From NCBI RefSeq assembly GCF_013410875.1, contig NZ_JACCCU010000001.1, positions 2,294,001 to 2,358,000 on the forward strand: DNA of 64,000 nucleotides. The letters are read 5' to 3'. Numbering within the stretch: position 1 is the stretch's first letter; each line of letters starts with the position of its first letter. The stretch comes from Tunturiibacter empetritectus (lineage in GTDB: Bacteria; Acidobacteriota; Terriglobia; Terriglobales; Acidobacteriaceae). The notes below the pieces were generated by a model. It was not told where the DNA came from, did no database searches, and saw nothing but the letters and a program-made list of their open reading frames with translations. Positions 17,060 through 24,473 of this stretch are shown here, piece by piece. The translations under genes were made by a program, and so were the position numbers.

Positions 17060-17661
17060 TGCCGCTCCCCCTCCCCCCTCCCCCAATGGGTATCTTGTAT
17101 GGAAGTTGTTTGTTTTTATTGGTTTGCGAGGGGTGATTGTCTGCAAAATATTGATTTTGCTTGAGTTGGTCACAAAATACTTATAATCAATGATTTAGTA
17201 GATATATGCAAGCTGCTTGTTGAAGCATTATCTCTTCCTCCTCGCTTTCTTACTTAAAGTATAGTGCGGCAGGCTTATCTAATACGCCACGTGGATGTTC
17301 TTTGGATAGAAGTGTTTAGGTCTCGGTGGGGCTTGACATGTGTTTTGTTGGGGTTTTGGCGGTTTCGTTCAGGGGAAGAGCAAGCGAGGGGAACAGCAAT
17401 GAATGGTGGGCAGGCTCCATTTGACTTCGCACAGAGGCAGGATGACGGTAAGAACAGGCAACAGCACAACGCAACTGCAAAATACGGGGATTCTTCGCTC
17501 TGCTCAGAATGACGATCGAATTGTGGGGGCTACGCGGTGGGTTGTGGGGGCCAGGTAGGTTGGCAGGGGCCACGCCGTGGGTTGTAGGGACCAGGTAGAT
17601 TGTGGAGATTAGGTGGTGGGCCGTGGTTGCCAGGTGGTGGGTTGTGGTTGCGAGATGGTGG
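17060..17661. repeat. Non-coding region with an interspersed repeat and G-rich imperfect tandem repeats
   Basis: No gene is supported in these 600 bp. The first part is C-rich and then AT-rich. At 17449-17514 lies a diverged copy of an intergenic repeat also present near 33070 and 37069; it ends GGGGATTCTTC...CAGAATGACG. From about 17526 to 17660 the plus strand is strongly G-rich, with an imperfect 40-bp tandem repeat (GGTGGGTTGTGGGGGCCAGG type, units at 17526 and 17566) followed by GGTGGTGGG-like runs. These could fold as G-quadruplexes. They lie just past the 3' end of the convergent CGNR gene. Confidence 0.45.
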
Positions 17662-18249
17662 TTAGGTGGTGGATTGGTGGCGGTGGCGGAAGGCGGCTAC
17701 CTTGTTGCGGTTGCCGCAGGTGGCCATGCTGCACCAGCGACGATGGTGGGAGCGGGTTCGGTCATAGAACCAGAGGATGCACTCGGAGTCTTCGCAGCGG
17801 CGGACTAGGTTGAAGTCTCCGGTGGCGAGGAGTTCGGCAGCGGCTTCGGCTATGGGGGCGAGAATCTCTTCGGGGGTCCGCTGCTGCCAATGACGTTCGA
17901 GATGAAACGTTCCTTTTTGGGCAGAAGATAGTTTGAGATGGCTTTGTGACTGGGCAAGGAAGGCGTTGAGAGGAGCCGGGTCGGCGCGCTTCCCTGCTTT
18001 TCTGGTTTCTATGATCTTGCGAATGGCTTCCCGAAGGGACCGGGCACTGCGCAGGAGAGCACCTGGCTTTGACCTTGCGAGATCGTGCTCGATTCGCCAG
18101 CCCGCAGCGGCAAGCCACTGAAGTGCATCCTGATCGGTCTGGAGAGAGTCTACGATTACGCCGTCGAGAAGGAAGACGGTGTTGAGGACATCGAGCGCGG
18201 GATGATCGCCTACCTTTGGAGATTCGACGAGATTGACGGGTGTCGGCAA
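17662..18249 (-). CDS. CGNR zinc finger protein (ABATE domain), putative transcriptional regulator
   Basis: A 195-aa protein with an N-terminal ABATE-type stress-sensing domain and a C-terminal CGNR zinc finger: Cys pair C-x4-C (CEDSEC), the FYDRTRSHHRRWCSMATCGNR block with the eponymous CGNR, and a basic tail. Such proteins are thought to bind DNA. The start is uncertain: the frame offers TTG 18249 and no in-frame ATG before the upstream stop, with no good ribosome binding site. It is divergent from the hydrolase at 18374, and dyad repeats lie between them. Confidence 0.82.
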   Translation of the reverse strand: MPTPVNLVESPKVGDHPALDVLNTVFLLDGVIVDSLQTDQDALQWLAAAGWRIEHDLARSKPGALLRSARSLREAIRKIIETRKAGKRADPAPLNAFLAQSQSHLKLSSAQKGTFHLERHWQQRTPEEILAPIAEAAAELLATGDFNLVRRCEDSECILWFYDRTRSHHRRWCSMATCGNRNKVAAFRHRHQSTT

Positions 18250-18271
18250 GGGTAAAGTTTTTCTGTTTTTA

Positions 18272-18319
18272 TTGTAACTTCTGAAACCTATTTCAGGCGG
18301 TTACATCTCACTTGTAACT
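18272..18319. promoter_or_regulatory. Nested dyad and direct repeats between CGNR gene and hydrolase
   Basis: GTAAC (18274-18278) and GTTAC (18300-18304) flank TGAAA (18282-18286) and TTTCA (18291-18295), forming a nested imperfect dyad. TTGTAACT at 18272-18279 recurs at 18312-18319, 40 bp away. The region is the divergent promoter of the CGNR regulator and the hydrolase, so these are candidate operator sites. Binding by the CGNR protein is an inference. Confidence 0.4.
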
Positions 18320-18373
18320 ATTGAATACCAGGTTCAACGGTTTCACGTATTTGAGTTGCATCCGGAGGACAGA

Positions 18374-19402
18374 ATGGATCGTCGAGGCTTTATTGCTGGA
18401 GGTGGGAGCCTACTGGCAATGGCTGGTGCCGCTCCCGCTGTCCTTTCACAAAGTTTGTTTGAAGACTCACGAAGTTTCGAAGGAGGAGAGAGTATGTCCA
18501 ACATCTCCGCAGGTTCAGCAGTATCGAGTTCAGGAGTTCCGCTGACTACCGTTCGCCGCGTTACAGCTGATGGAGTGACCGTGTTTTATCGTGAGGCTGG
18601 TCCGGCGGATGCACCGGTGGTGTTGCTGCTGCACGGCTTCCCCACTTCTTCGTTTCAGTATCGTGAGCTGATTCCGCGGCTGGCGGATAAGTATCGGGTG
18701 ATTGCGCCGGATCTTCCGGGATTTGGATTTACGGATGTGCCTGAGGCGCGGCAGTACAAGTACAGCTTCGATGCGCTGGCGAAGACGATGCTGGCCTTTA
18801 CCGATGCGCTGCATCTGAAGCGGTATTCATTATATGTGTTCGACTATGGGGCGCCTACCGGGCTTCGCATGGCGGTGGCGCATCCGGAGCGGGTGACGGC
18901 GATCGTCTCGCAGAACGGGAACGCGTATGAAGAGGGGCTTGGCGATGCGTGGGGGCCGATTCGTAAGTATTGGAGCGATCCTTCGGCGGCGAATCGCGAG
19001 GAGGTACGTAAGGCTGCGGTGAGCTTTGAGGGGATCAAGTTTCAGTACGTGCATGGGGTGAAGAGTCCGGAGGCGGTTGGCCCAGAGGCTTACTGGCTAG
19101 ACTATGCGCTGGTGAGCCGCCCAGGAAATACGGATATTCAACTGGATTTGTTTTTGGATTATCAGAACAACGTGAAGCTGTATCCGAAGTTTCAGGAGTA
19201 CTTCCGGACGTCGAAGCCTCCGTTGCTGGCGATCTGGGGGAAGAACGATCCGTTTTTTATTCCACCGGGGGCTGAGGCTTTCAAAAAGGATAATCCGAAT
19301 GCTACGGTGCAGTTTCTGGATACGGGACACTTTGCGCTGGAGACGCATGTAGAGGAGGTTGCGTTGGCTATGAGGGAGTTGCTGGCGAAGAGCGTTGCGT
19401 GA
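18374..19402 (+). CDS. Alpha/beta hydrolase (haloalkane dehalogenase / epoxide hydrolase type), Tat-like leader
   Basis: A 342-aa hydrolase. The oxyanion motif is LLHGFPTSS, the nucleophile is an aspartate (Asp147 in VFDYGAP), and the catalytic histidine is in the DTGHFALETH segment. An aspartate nucleophile points to dehalogenase or epoxide hydrolase chemistry. The leader MDRRGFIAGGGSLLAMAGAA resembles a twin-arginine signal. Start ATG 18374 follows GGAGG at 18364-18368. A second in-frame ATG at 18494 follows AGGAGGAG (18481-18488) at ideal spacing and would give a leaderless 302-aa form. The substrate is unknown. Confidence 0.85.
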   Translation: MDRRGFIAGGGSLLAMAGAAPAVLSQSLFEDSRSFEGGESMSNISAGSAVSSSGVPLTTVRRVTADGVTVFYREAGPADAPVVLLLHGFPTSSFQYRELIPRLADKYRVIAPDLPGFGFTDVPEARQYKYSFDALAKTMLAFTDALHLKRYSLYVFDYGAPTGLRMAVAHPERVTAIVSQNGNAYEEGLGDAWGPIRKYWSDPSAANREEVRKAAVSFEGIKFQYVHGVKSPEAVGPEAYWLDYALVSRPGNTDIQLDLFLDYQNNVKLYPKFQEYFRTSKPPLLAIWGKNDPFFIPPGAEAFKKDNPNATVQFLDTGHFALETHVEEVALAMRELLAKSVA

Positions 19403-19464
19403 TGACGTGATGAATTGCTGGTTCAAGGGTGGAAATCGGTACGTTCGTCCGCCCGACGACACCC

Positions 19465-19503
19465 TGACGAGGCTTGACGGCCAAGGCGCAACAAGCCTCG
19501 TCA
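19465..19503. terminator. Perfect 12-bp inverted repeat between convergent genes (bidirectional terminator candidate)
   Basis: TGACGAGGCTTG (19465-19476) and CAAGCCTCGTCA (19492-19503) are perfectly complementary with a 15-nt loop. It lies 60 bp after the hydrolase and downstream of the epimerase on the other strand. No long T-run follows, so it may act with Rho or only as an RNA-stabilising hairpin. Confidence 0.5.
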
Positions 19504-19580
19504 GCTTTGTAGAGTTGTTCCGAAGAGCGCGCTCTGTGCGATGTTGCTCCTTGGATCGTGGCACCATATCTGGTATCTCC

Positions 19581-19615
19581 GTTTGTGTATCGAAGCATAC
19601 TGTTTGTGTATCGAA
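19581..19615. repeat. 14-bp direct repeat spaced by 21 bp
   Basis: GTTTGTGTATCGAA occurs at 19581-19594 and 19602-19615, one repeat start every 21 bp, which is two helical turns. It lies between convergent genes where no promoter is expected. It could be a regulator site left over from a lost gene. Confidence 0.45.
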
Positions 19616-19659
19616 CCTGCTCGACGGTGAGATTAATGTTTTGCGCGGCAACGGTTCCA

Positions 19660-20571
19660 TTACGCCTCCAGCCACTGCAATCTTCGCGGCTTCCATCCGA
19701 GAATCCGCTTCGCCTTGGCATTGGAGGCGCCACTCAACTTTGTTGCGTAATATACGACATCTTCCCCTGCGATTGATTTCACCTCGGCTTCGCTCATGCG
19801 CGGAGGTGGCGGAGCGCCCACGAACTTCGCAAACGCCGGCAGCCACACGGCCTGAGGGGAAGGATCATCATCGACCAAGTTGTACACACCTGGTTCGGCG
19901 GTCAGAGCTGCGACTGTTCCAATTGCAGCGTCGTCGATATGCACAAAGGACGACACTCCCTCACCTTTACCGACCACGGGATTTTGTTGCTTCATCACCA
20001 TGTTCGCCGCCGCCTCACCGGGGTGATACCACGTTCTCGGCCCGTAGAAGAACCCATAACGCAGCGACACGCCCTCGATTGCCTTGGAACTGAAGAGGCG
20101 TGTTTCCAGTTCTGTGTACGTCCGCGCACTTGCCGCTACGCCTGGGCTTGCGTGCACATCCAAGGGAGAAGATTCATCGGCCAAAGTACCTTCGGCCGCT
20201 TTCAAGAAGAATCCGCTCGACTGTTGCAGATATCGCCGCACGCCGCTTGCAATCGCTGCACGAAAGAGATTGCCACCACCCTCAATCCTTAGCTTTCTGT
20301 CTCCAGCCGCGTAGTTTGGCATATCGCTTTGTTCTTTGGGCAGAGATGTCAGCTCATCGATCACTACTTCGGCCTTTGAATGCCGCAGCGCTGCTTCGAG
20401 CGCTACAGCATCGAAGGCGTCTACGATCACGGCCTCGGCTCCCTGAGCTTCCAGGTCTTTCGCTCGCGCCGCGCTTGTAGTCATGCCCACTACAGAGTGT
20501 CCCTGCTTAAGTAGCTCCGCGATCAGAGGTCCGCCGATCGCTCCGCTTGCACCTGCTACAAATACATGCAT
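19660..20571 (-). CDS. NAD(P)-dependent epimerase/dehydratase (atypical SDR)
   Basis: A 303-aa extended or atypical short-chain dehydrogenase. The N-terminal GASGAIGGPL is the G-x-x-G-x-x-G nucleotide-binding motif. The YLQQSSGFF and YTELE segments correspond to the Ser/Tyr region, although a canonical YxxxK is not obvious. The later SFVHIDDAA motif is typical of epimerases of the WcaG type. The substrate is not predictable. It is transcribed on its own strand, convergent with the hydrolase and 85 bp downstream of the MFS transporter gene, possibly in one operon with it. Confidence 0.8.
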   Translation of the reverse strand: MHVFVAGASGAIGGPLIAELLKQGHSVVGMTTSAARAKDLEAQGAEAVIVDAFDAVALEAALRHSKAEVVIDELTSLPKEQSDMPNYAAGDRKLRIEGGGNLFRAAIASGVRRYLQQSSGFFLKAAEGTLADESSPLDVHASPGVAASARTYTELETRLFSSKAIEGVSLRYGFFYGPRTWYHPGEAAANMVMKQQNPVVGKGEGVSSFVHIDDAAIGTVAALTAEPGVYNLVDDDPSPQAVWLPAFAKFVGAPPPPRMSEAEVKSIAGEDVVYYATKLSGASNAKAKRILGWKPRRLQWLEA

Positions 20572-20656
20572 CGCCTGCTCCTCTTAGATTGGTTGCTTAA
20601 TCCCGGACGGTTGCTAAGGAGATGGTACGAGCCTGCGCTCTACCCTGAGAAGCCCT

Positions 20657-21946
20657 TTAGAGTTCGAGTTGTGCGGTCTTGATCACGGTGGGGCGAAGTG
20701 GCCGCAGGCAGACGAAGATCAACATAGGGATGCTGGTTACGAGGGCGGCCACACACTCAATAGCGGGCAGTCCTCGTGCTCCCCATCGGGCCGCAGCCCA
20801 GCCGTCGATGGAGATCATGAGCAGCACCGGGATGTTGATGATGCCGTTGATGACTGAGAAGCGTCCGCTGCCGCTCTTGCCTGACTCTCCGAGGAACTCA
20901 AGTGTAATCGCAGTCGAGGTCGAGTAACAGCAGCCCGAGGTGAACAGATACAGGACCGTGGCGCAGAGATAGCTCCATGGGCGCATGGGGCCGAACGCCA
21001 TTGCGCCAAGGACCAACGCGTTGAGAATGTAAACGACGAGAGCGGGGCGTGCGATTCCCCAACGAGTTGGGAACAGGGCTGTCACCATTGAGCCTGCGGC
21101 GATAGCTAAGGCTCCTATCAAGCCGTTCATCCAGGCAATCTGGTCGCTGTTGATGCTGTAGGATTGCGCGATGCTGGGAAGTAGTCCTATGGCTGCGCCG
21201 GTGCCTGCCGGCAGGAGCACGTATACCAGATAAGGGATGGAGTCCCGGCGCAGGAAGGTAGCTTTGCACTCGCTACCCAGAATTCTGAGGGTCTGTAGAA
21301 GGCCGGAGCTTCGCACGACGGGCTGATGCGGTGCGAGAAGAGCAAAGATGCTGGGAAGTCCAATCATGGCAGCTGCCATCCATCCAAGCGATGCGGCAGG
21401 AACGCGTGAGCTTTCGCGGATTAAGGCCCAGGTGGCGAGCGCGCCGAAGGCCATGGAGCCAGCCTGAAAAAAACCACACGCTGTGTGCCGAGACTTGTCG
21501 GAGTGAAGCGTTCCCATCATGCCGCCACAACTGGCAAAGACAAGCTGTGTGAGGCATCCGCTGAGGAGAATAAGCCGCAGTGGAGTGGGCGCGGCGATGC
21601 TTTGTTGGCGAAAGGCGAGCAGCATGAGGACAGCCGCGCAGAGCGAACCAAGCATCAGCCAGGTGCGCCGTTTGAGGAGGAAGTCCGTTAACGGGCTGTA
21701 GAGAAAATAAAGCGTTGTGGGAAGCGCCAGTATGGAGAGCCAATGGGATGCGACGTCGATCTTCATGCCCTGCTGGGTGAGCAGATATCCGAGTACCCCA
21801 CCCTGTATGATCCCGTTGGCTACGACAGCCGACGGCGCGACGAGCAGACCAAAGATCCAGGGCCGATCCCCGCTGACAGTGGCGTCACCAAGAACGGACG
21901 GGAGAGCGTCCGGCAACAGCAGGTCCTGCTGGTTGGCAGCATTCAT
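20657..21946 (-). CDS. Major facilitator superfamily transporter
   Basis: A 429-aa integral membrane protein with about 12 hydrophobic segments. A loop of MFS type follows segment 2 (SPLTDFLLKRRTW), where the second cytoplasmic motif A usually lies. The sequence arrangement resembles the AmpG/PAT-type branch, but no substrate can be named. The gene is divergent from the carbonic anhydrase gene; the 339-bp gap between them holds repeated AGTGATGGG words and no other gene. Confidence 0.82.
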   Translation of the reverse strand: MNAANQQDLLLPDALPSVLGDATVSGDRPWIFGLLVAPSAVVANGIIQGGVLGYLLTQQGMKIDVASHWLSILALPTTLYFLYSPLTDFLLKRRTWLMLGSLCAAVLMLLAFRQQSIAAPTPLRLILLSGCLTQLVFASCGGMMGTLHSDKSRHTACGFFQAGSMAFGALATWALIRESSRVPAASLGWMAAAMIGLPSIFALLAPHQPVVRSSGLLQTLRILGSECKATFLRRDSIPYLVYVLLPAGTGAAIGLLPSIAQSYSINSDQIAWMNGLIGALAIAAGSMVTALFPTRWGIARPALVVYILNALVLGAMAFGPMRPWSYLCATVLYLFTSGCCYSTSTAITLEFLGESGKSGSGRFSVINGIINIPVLLMISIDGWAAARWGARGLPAIECVAALVTSIPMLIFVCLRPLRPTVIKTAQLEL

Positions 21947-22285
21947 AAGATTCGCTGATCTCTAGCGCCCGTTTATAACACGTCGCGTCGAGATTCAGAT
22001 CGAATGGGTTCATTCCTTATTAGCGAAGGGTTTCTAAGAGCCGGCTTGCAGAGAGTGATGGGCACTTCAAGTGATGGGTTACCCGCAGTTACGCCGTGAA
22101 CCAGAGATCCGGTTGGGGGAAGACATAATGGACACTGGCCAGCTTCACAGACCGAAACCACAGCTATTTGGTTACGGCTTGTAATCGGATTGCTCACGGT
22201 GGGGCTGCGAGCAACTTTTCTTTGGCTGATGCTTTGTGGTGCATGGTAAAGTTAGCGTCCCGGGCCCCCAAAAGGAGATTTTTCA

Positions 22286-23119
22286 ATGAAGAAGAGATTT
22301 GCTCTTGTTCTTTTCTTGGTGTGTACATGGGGCGAGTTCCCTGCCCATGCGCAGATTGTCGCCGCTGCCGCTGGAGTTGACGCTGATGACTTTGCTTACA
22401 CCGGAGATAAGGGGCCTGGATTCTGGGCTGAACTGCATGACAAACATGGGAAGGATTTTTTGGCGTGTGCTCCGTCGCCCTCTGCGCGGCAGTCTCCAAT
22501 AGACATCAACACGGTGGTGGAAGACCCGGGGCTAGGGCCTCTGGAGGTCAGATTTGTTCAGGCACCGTTCGTTTTGAAAAATCTGGGGTATACGATTCAG
22601 GCCACTCCTGCGTTTGGAAGTTCGTTGACGTTAGATGGGCGCAGTTACTCGCTCCTCCAATTTCACTTTCATACTCTTTCAGAACACACGGTGGCGGGAA
22701 GGCACGGTGTGATGGAGTTGCACCTTGTCTTCAAGCACTCGGACGCCGACTTTGCTGTAATTGGAGTGCTGTACAGGGTTGGGAGGCCGAACGCTTTCCT
22801 GAAGACTTTGATTGAGGCCGGTTTGCCTGAAAAGACGACGTCTCCCGACGTTGCGGTGATGCCAGATCTGGAGAAGGCCTTGACCGATGCATCACAATAT
22901 TTCACTTACCCCGGCTCCCTTACGACGCCGCCGTGCAGCCCCGTAGTGACATGGCTGGTTTTGAAGCAATGGGCGGAGCTGTCGCCGGAACAGTTTGAGG
23001 CGTTTCGCAAGATTCTTGGCAATGATTTCCGCCCGCTGCAAAACCCGAATAGCCGGGTGGTGCATGCGACGGTGAGGCGATGGCCTTTTGACGCGGTCCA
23101 GCCATCAACCACTCCTTAG
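22286..23119 (+). CDS. Alpha-class carbonic anhydrase, secreted
   Basis: A 277-aa protein hydrating CO2 to bicarbonate. A signal peptide ends near AHA-Q (residues 20-23). Zinc ligands are His127, His129 (FHFH) and His146 (ELHLVF). The conserved SLTTPPCSPVVTW block contains the threonine of the active site and one cysteine of the usual disulfide; Cys61 is the likely partner. Location is the periplasm. AGGAG at 22273-22277 lies 8 nt before ATG 22286. It is convergent with the VWFA gene, 7 bp apart. Confidence 0.93.
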   Translation: MKKRFALVLFLVCTWGEFPAHAQIVAAAAGVDADDFAYTGDKGPGFWAELHDKHGKDFLACAPSPSARQSPIDINTVVEDPGLGPLEVRFVQAPFVLKNLGYTIQATPAFGSSLTLDGRSYSLLQFHFHTLSEHTVAGRHGVMELHLVFKHSDADFAVIGVLYRVGRPNAFLKTLIEAGLPEKTTSPDVAVMPDLEKALTDASQYFTYPGSLTTPPCSPVVTWLVLKQWAELSPEQFEAFRKILGNDFRPLQNPNSRVVHATVRRWPFDAVQPSTTP

Positions 23120-23126
23120 GACCAGA

Positions 23127-24284
23127 TTACTCGACGGGGAGTTTAGCGTTGTAGCCATCGCGGGCGATAACGGAGTACTTTTGCGGCTTGCCTTTTTCAT
23201 CCTGCATGCGGAGGGGGTGGCCTTCGTTGTCGACGAGGAGGACCTTGACCTTGCGGTAGCTGCCGTCGTTCTTGTTGTTGGAGGGGCGGTAGGTGAGGAT
23301 GTACTCGTTGCGGATGGACTGGTTGATCTGGCCGAAGATGTCGGGAAGCTCGCCTTGGAAGATGGGGGCGAAGCTGAGGCCGCCGGTCATTCTCGCAAAG
23401 GTCTGTAGTTGGTTCTGGGCCTGGAGGTAGTCGAGTTCGCGGGGACCGCCGCCGCCGCGGAGCTCGTTCAACATGGCGCCGGTGCTGATGGTGAAGATGG
23501 TGACGTTCTGGCTGGCTTTGACCTTGGCGAGGATCTTGTCGAGGGTGAGCTTGGAGAAGGTGTCGCGGCCGGAGCCGATGAGGATGATGTACTTGCGGCC
23601 TTCGATGCGGCTGGTGCGGTCGAGGGTCTCGTAGAGGGCGTCGAACATGTCGGTGTCGGAGAAGCCGGGGATCATGAGGGACTGGAGGGACTGGGCGATG
23701 AGGTCTTTGTTGTTGGTGAAGTCGGTGAGGATGTGGGTGCGGAGGTCGTAGGTGATGACGGCGATGTAGTCGTCGGGGCGCAGGGAGCGGAAGAAGTAGT
23801 AGGAGGCGTTCCGCATGTCGTTGATGAGGTAGTAGCTGTTGGCAGCGAACTCCAGCAGCATGACGGCGGTGATGGGTGTCTGGGTGGTGCGGACGCTGGT
23901 GATGGTCTGGGGAACGCCGTCCTCGAGGATGAGGAAGTTGTTAGCCTTGAGGCCGGGGACGAATTGATGAGTCTTGTCGAGGATGACACTGGCATCGATG
24001 TTGACGATGGGGACGTCGACGCGGAGGGAGAAGGTCTCGTTGTCGGGATTTTTGACTTTGGGGGTGACGGGCGCTGGGGGCGGCGGGGGCTCGTCGGCTT
24101 CCTTCTTTTTCTTGAGGATGATCGTGCCGTTGTCGGTGTCGGGGCCGGCGTCGTCGGGGGTGGGCTTGGTCTGCTGGGGCGGGTTTTGCGCGGGCGCTTC
24201 CTGCGCCCGGGCGGGCGGAAGGGTTAGGACGAGGTAGCAGAAGAGAAGAAGGAAGATGCGAGCCCTGAGAAGGATAGTCATCAT
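23127..24284 (-). CDS. Secreted VWFA-related protein of acidobacterial type, degenerate metal site
   Basis: A 385-aa protein with a signal peptide (ILLRARIFLLLFCYLVLTLPPARA-Q region), a Pro/Lys-rich linker, and a von Willebrand A-like domain. It resembles the large family of Acidobacteria-specific secreted VWFA proteins. Where these usually have the MIDAS motif D-x-S-x-S, this one reads AVMLLEFAANSYY, so the metal site appears lost; later strands (YIILIGSGRDTFS) are kept. Start is ATG 24284 (or 24281). The same frame stays open far upstream, but only as the antisense of the next gene. Function is unknown, possibly protein binding. Confidence 0.85.
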   Translation of the reverse strand: MMTILLRARIFLLLFCYLVLTLPPARAQEAPAQNPPQQTKPTPDDAGPDTDNGTIILKKKKEADEPPPPPAPVTPKVKNPDNETFSLRVDVPIVNIDASVILDKTHQFVPGLKANNFLILEDGVPQTITSVRTTQTPITAVMLLEFAANSYYLINDMRNASYYFFRSLRPDDYIAVITYDLRTHILTDFTNNKDLIAQSLQSLMIPGFSDTDMFDALYETLDRTSRIEGRKYIILIGSGRDTFSKLTLDKILAKVKASQNVTIFTISTGAMLNELRGGGGPRELDYLQAQNQLQTFARMTGGLSFAPIFQGELPDIFGQINQSIRNEYILTYRPSNNKNDGSYRKVKVLLVDNEGHPLRMQDEKGKPQKYSVIARDGYNAKLPVE

Positions 24285-24341
24285 CTGAAACTTTACTCCG
24301 AATGTTGGACGGGTTCTAAGTTCAATTGTGAGTGGAGTGTG

Positions 24342-24397
24342 TGTCCTGCCGGACGGGCCTCCTGCGCGGAGGGCGGTCACTTCGTGACTTGTGTACC
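24342..24397. repeat. Interspersed hairpin repeat, family 1, copy 1
   Basis: A 56-bp intergenic unit beginning TGTCCTGCCGGACGGGCC, containing a CCTCC-TGCGC-GGAGG hairpin and then GTCAC-TTC-GTGAC. It matches 31198-31253 closely and 58852-58940 in diverged form. It sits between the divergent VWFA and S55 peptidase genes. Confidence 0.7.
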
Positions 24398-24473
24398 GCT
24401 TCGCTTGGTGCTCCCGTTGGTCGCAGGATAGTTTGTGCAACGGCTCGGGTTTCCCTAGTAGTCTGTAGACGTG

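Noticed and set aside
19395..20093. Plus-strand open frame overlapping the epimerase
   Set aside because: It is antisense to a clear SDR gene and Arg/Ser-rich without a domain.
23088..24237. Plus-strand Val/Gly/Glu-rich open frames opposite the VWFA gene
   Set aside because: Composition is that expected from the complement of a coding strand; no signal or domain.
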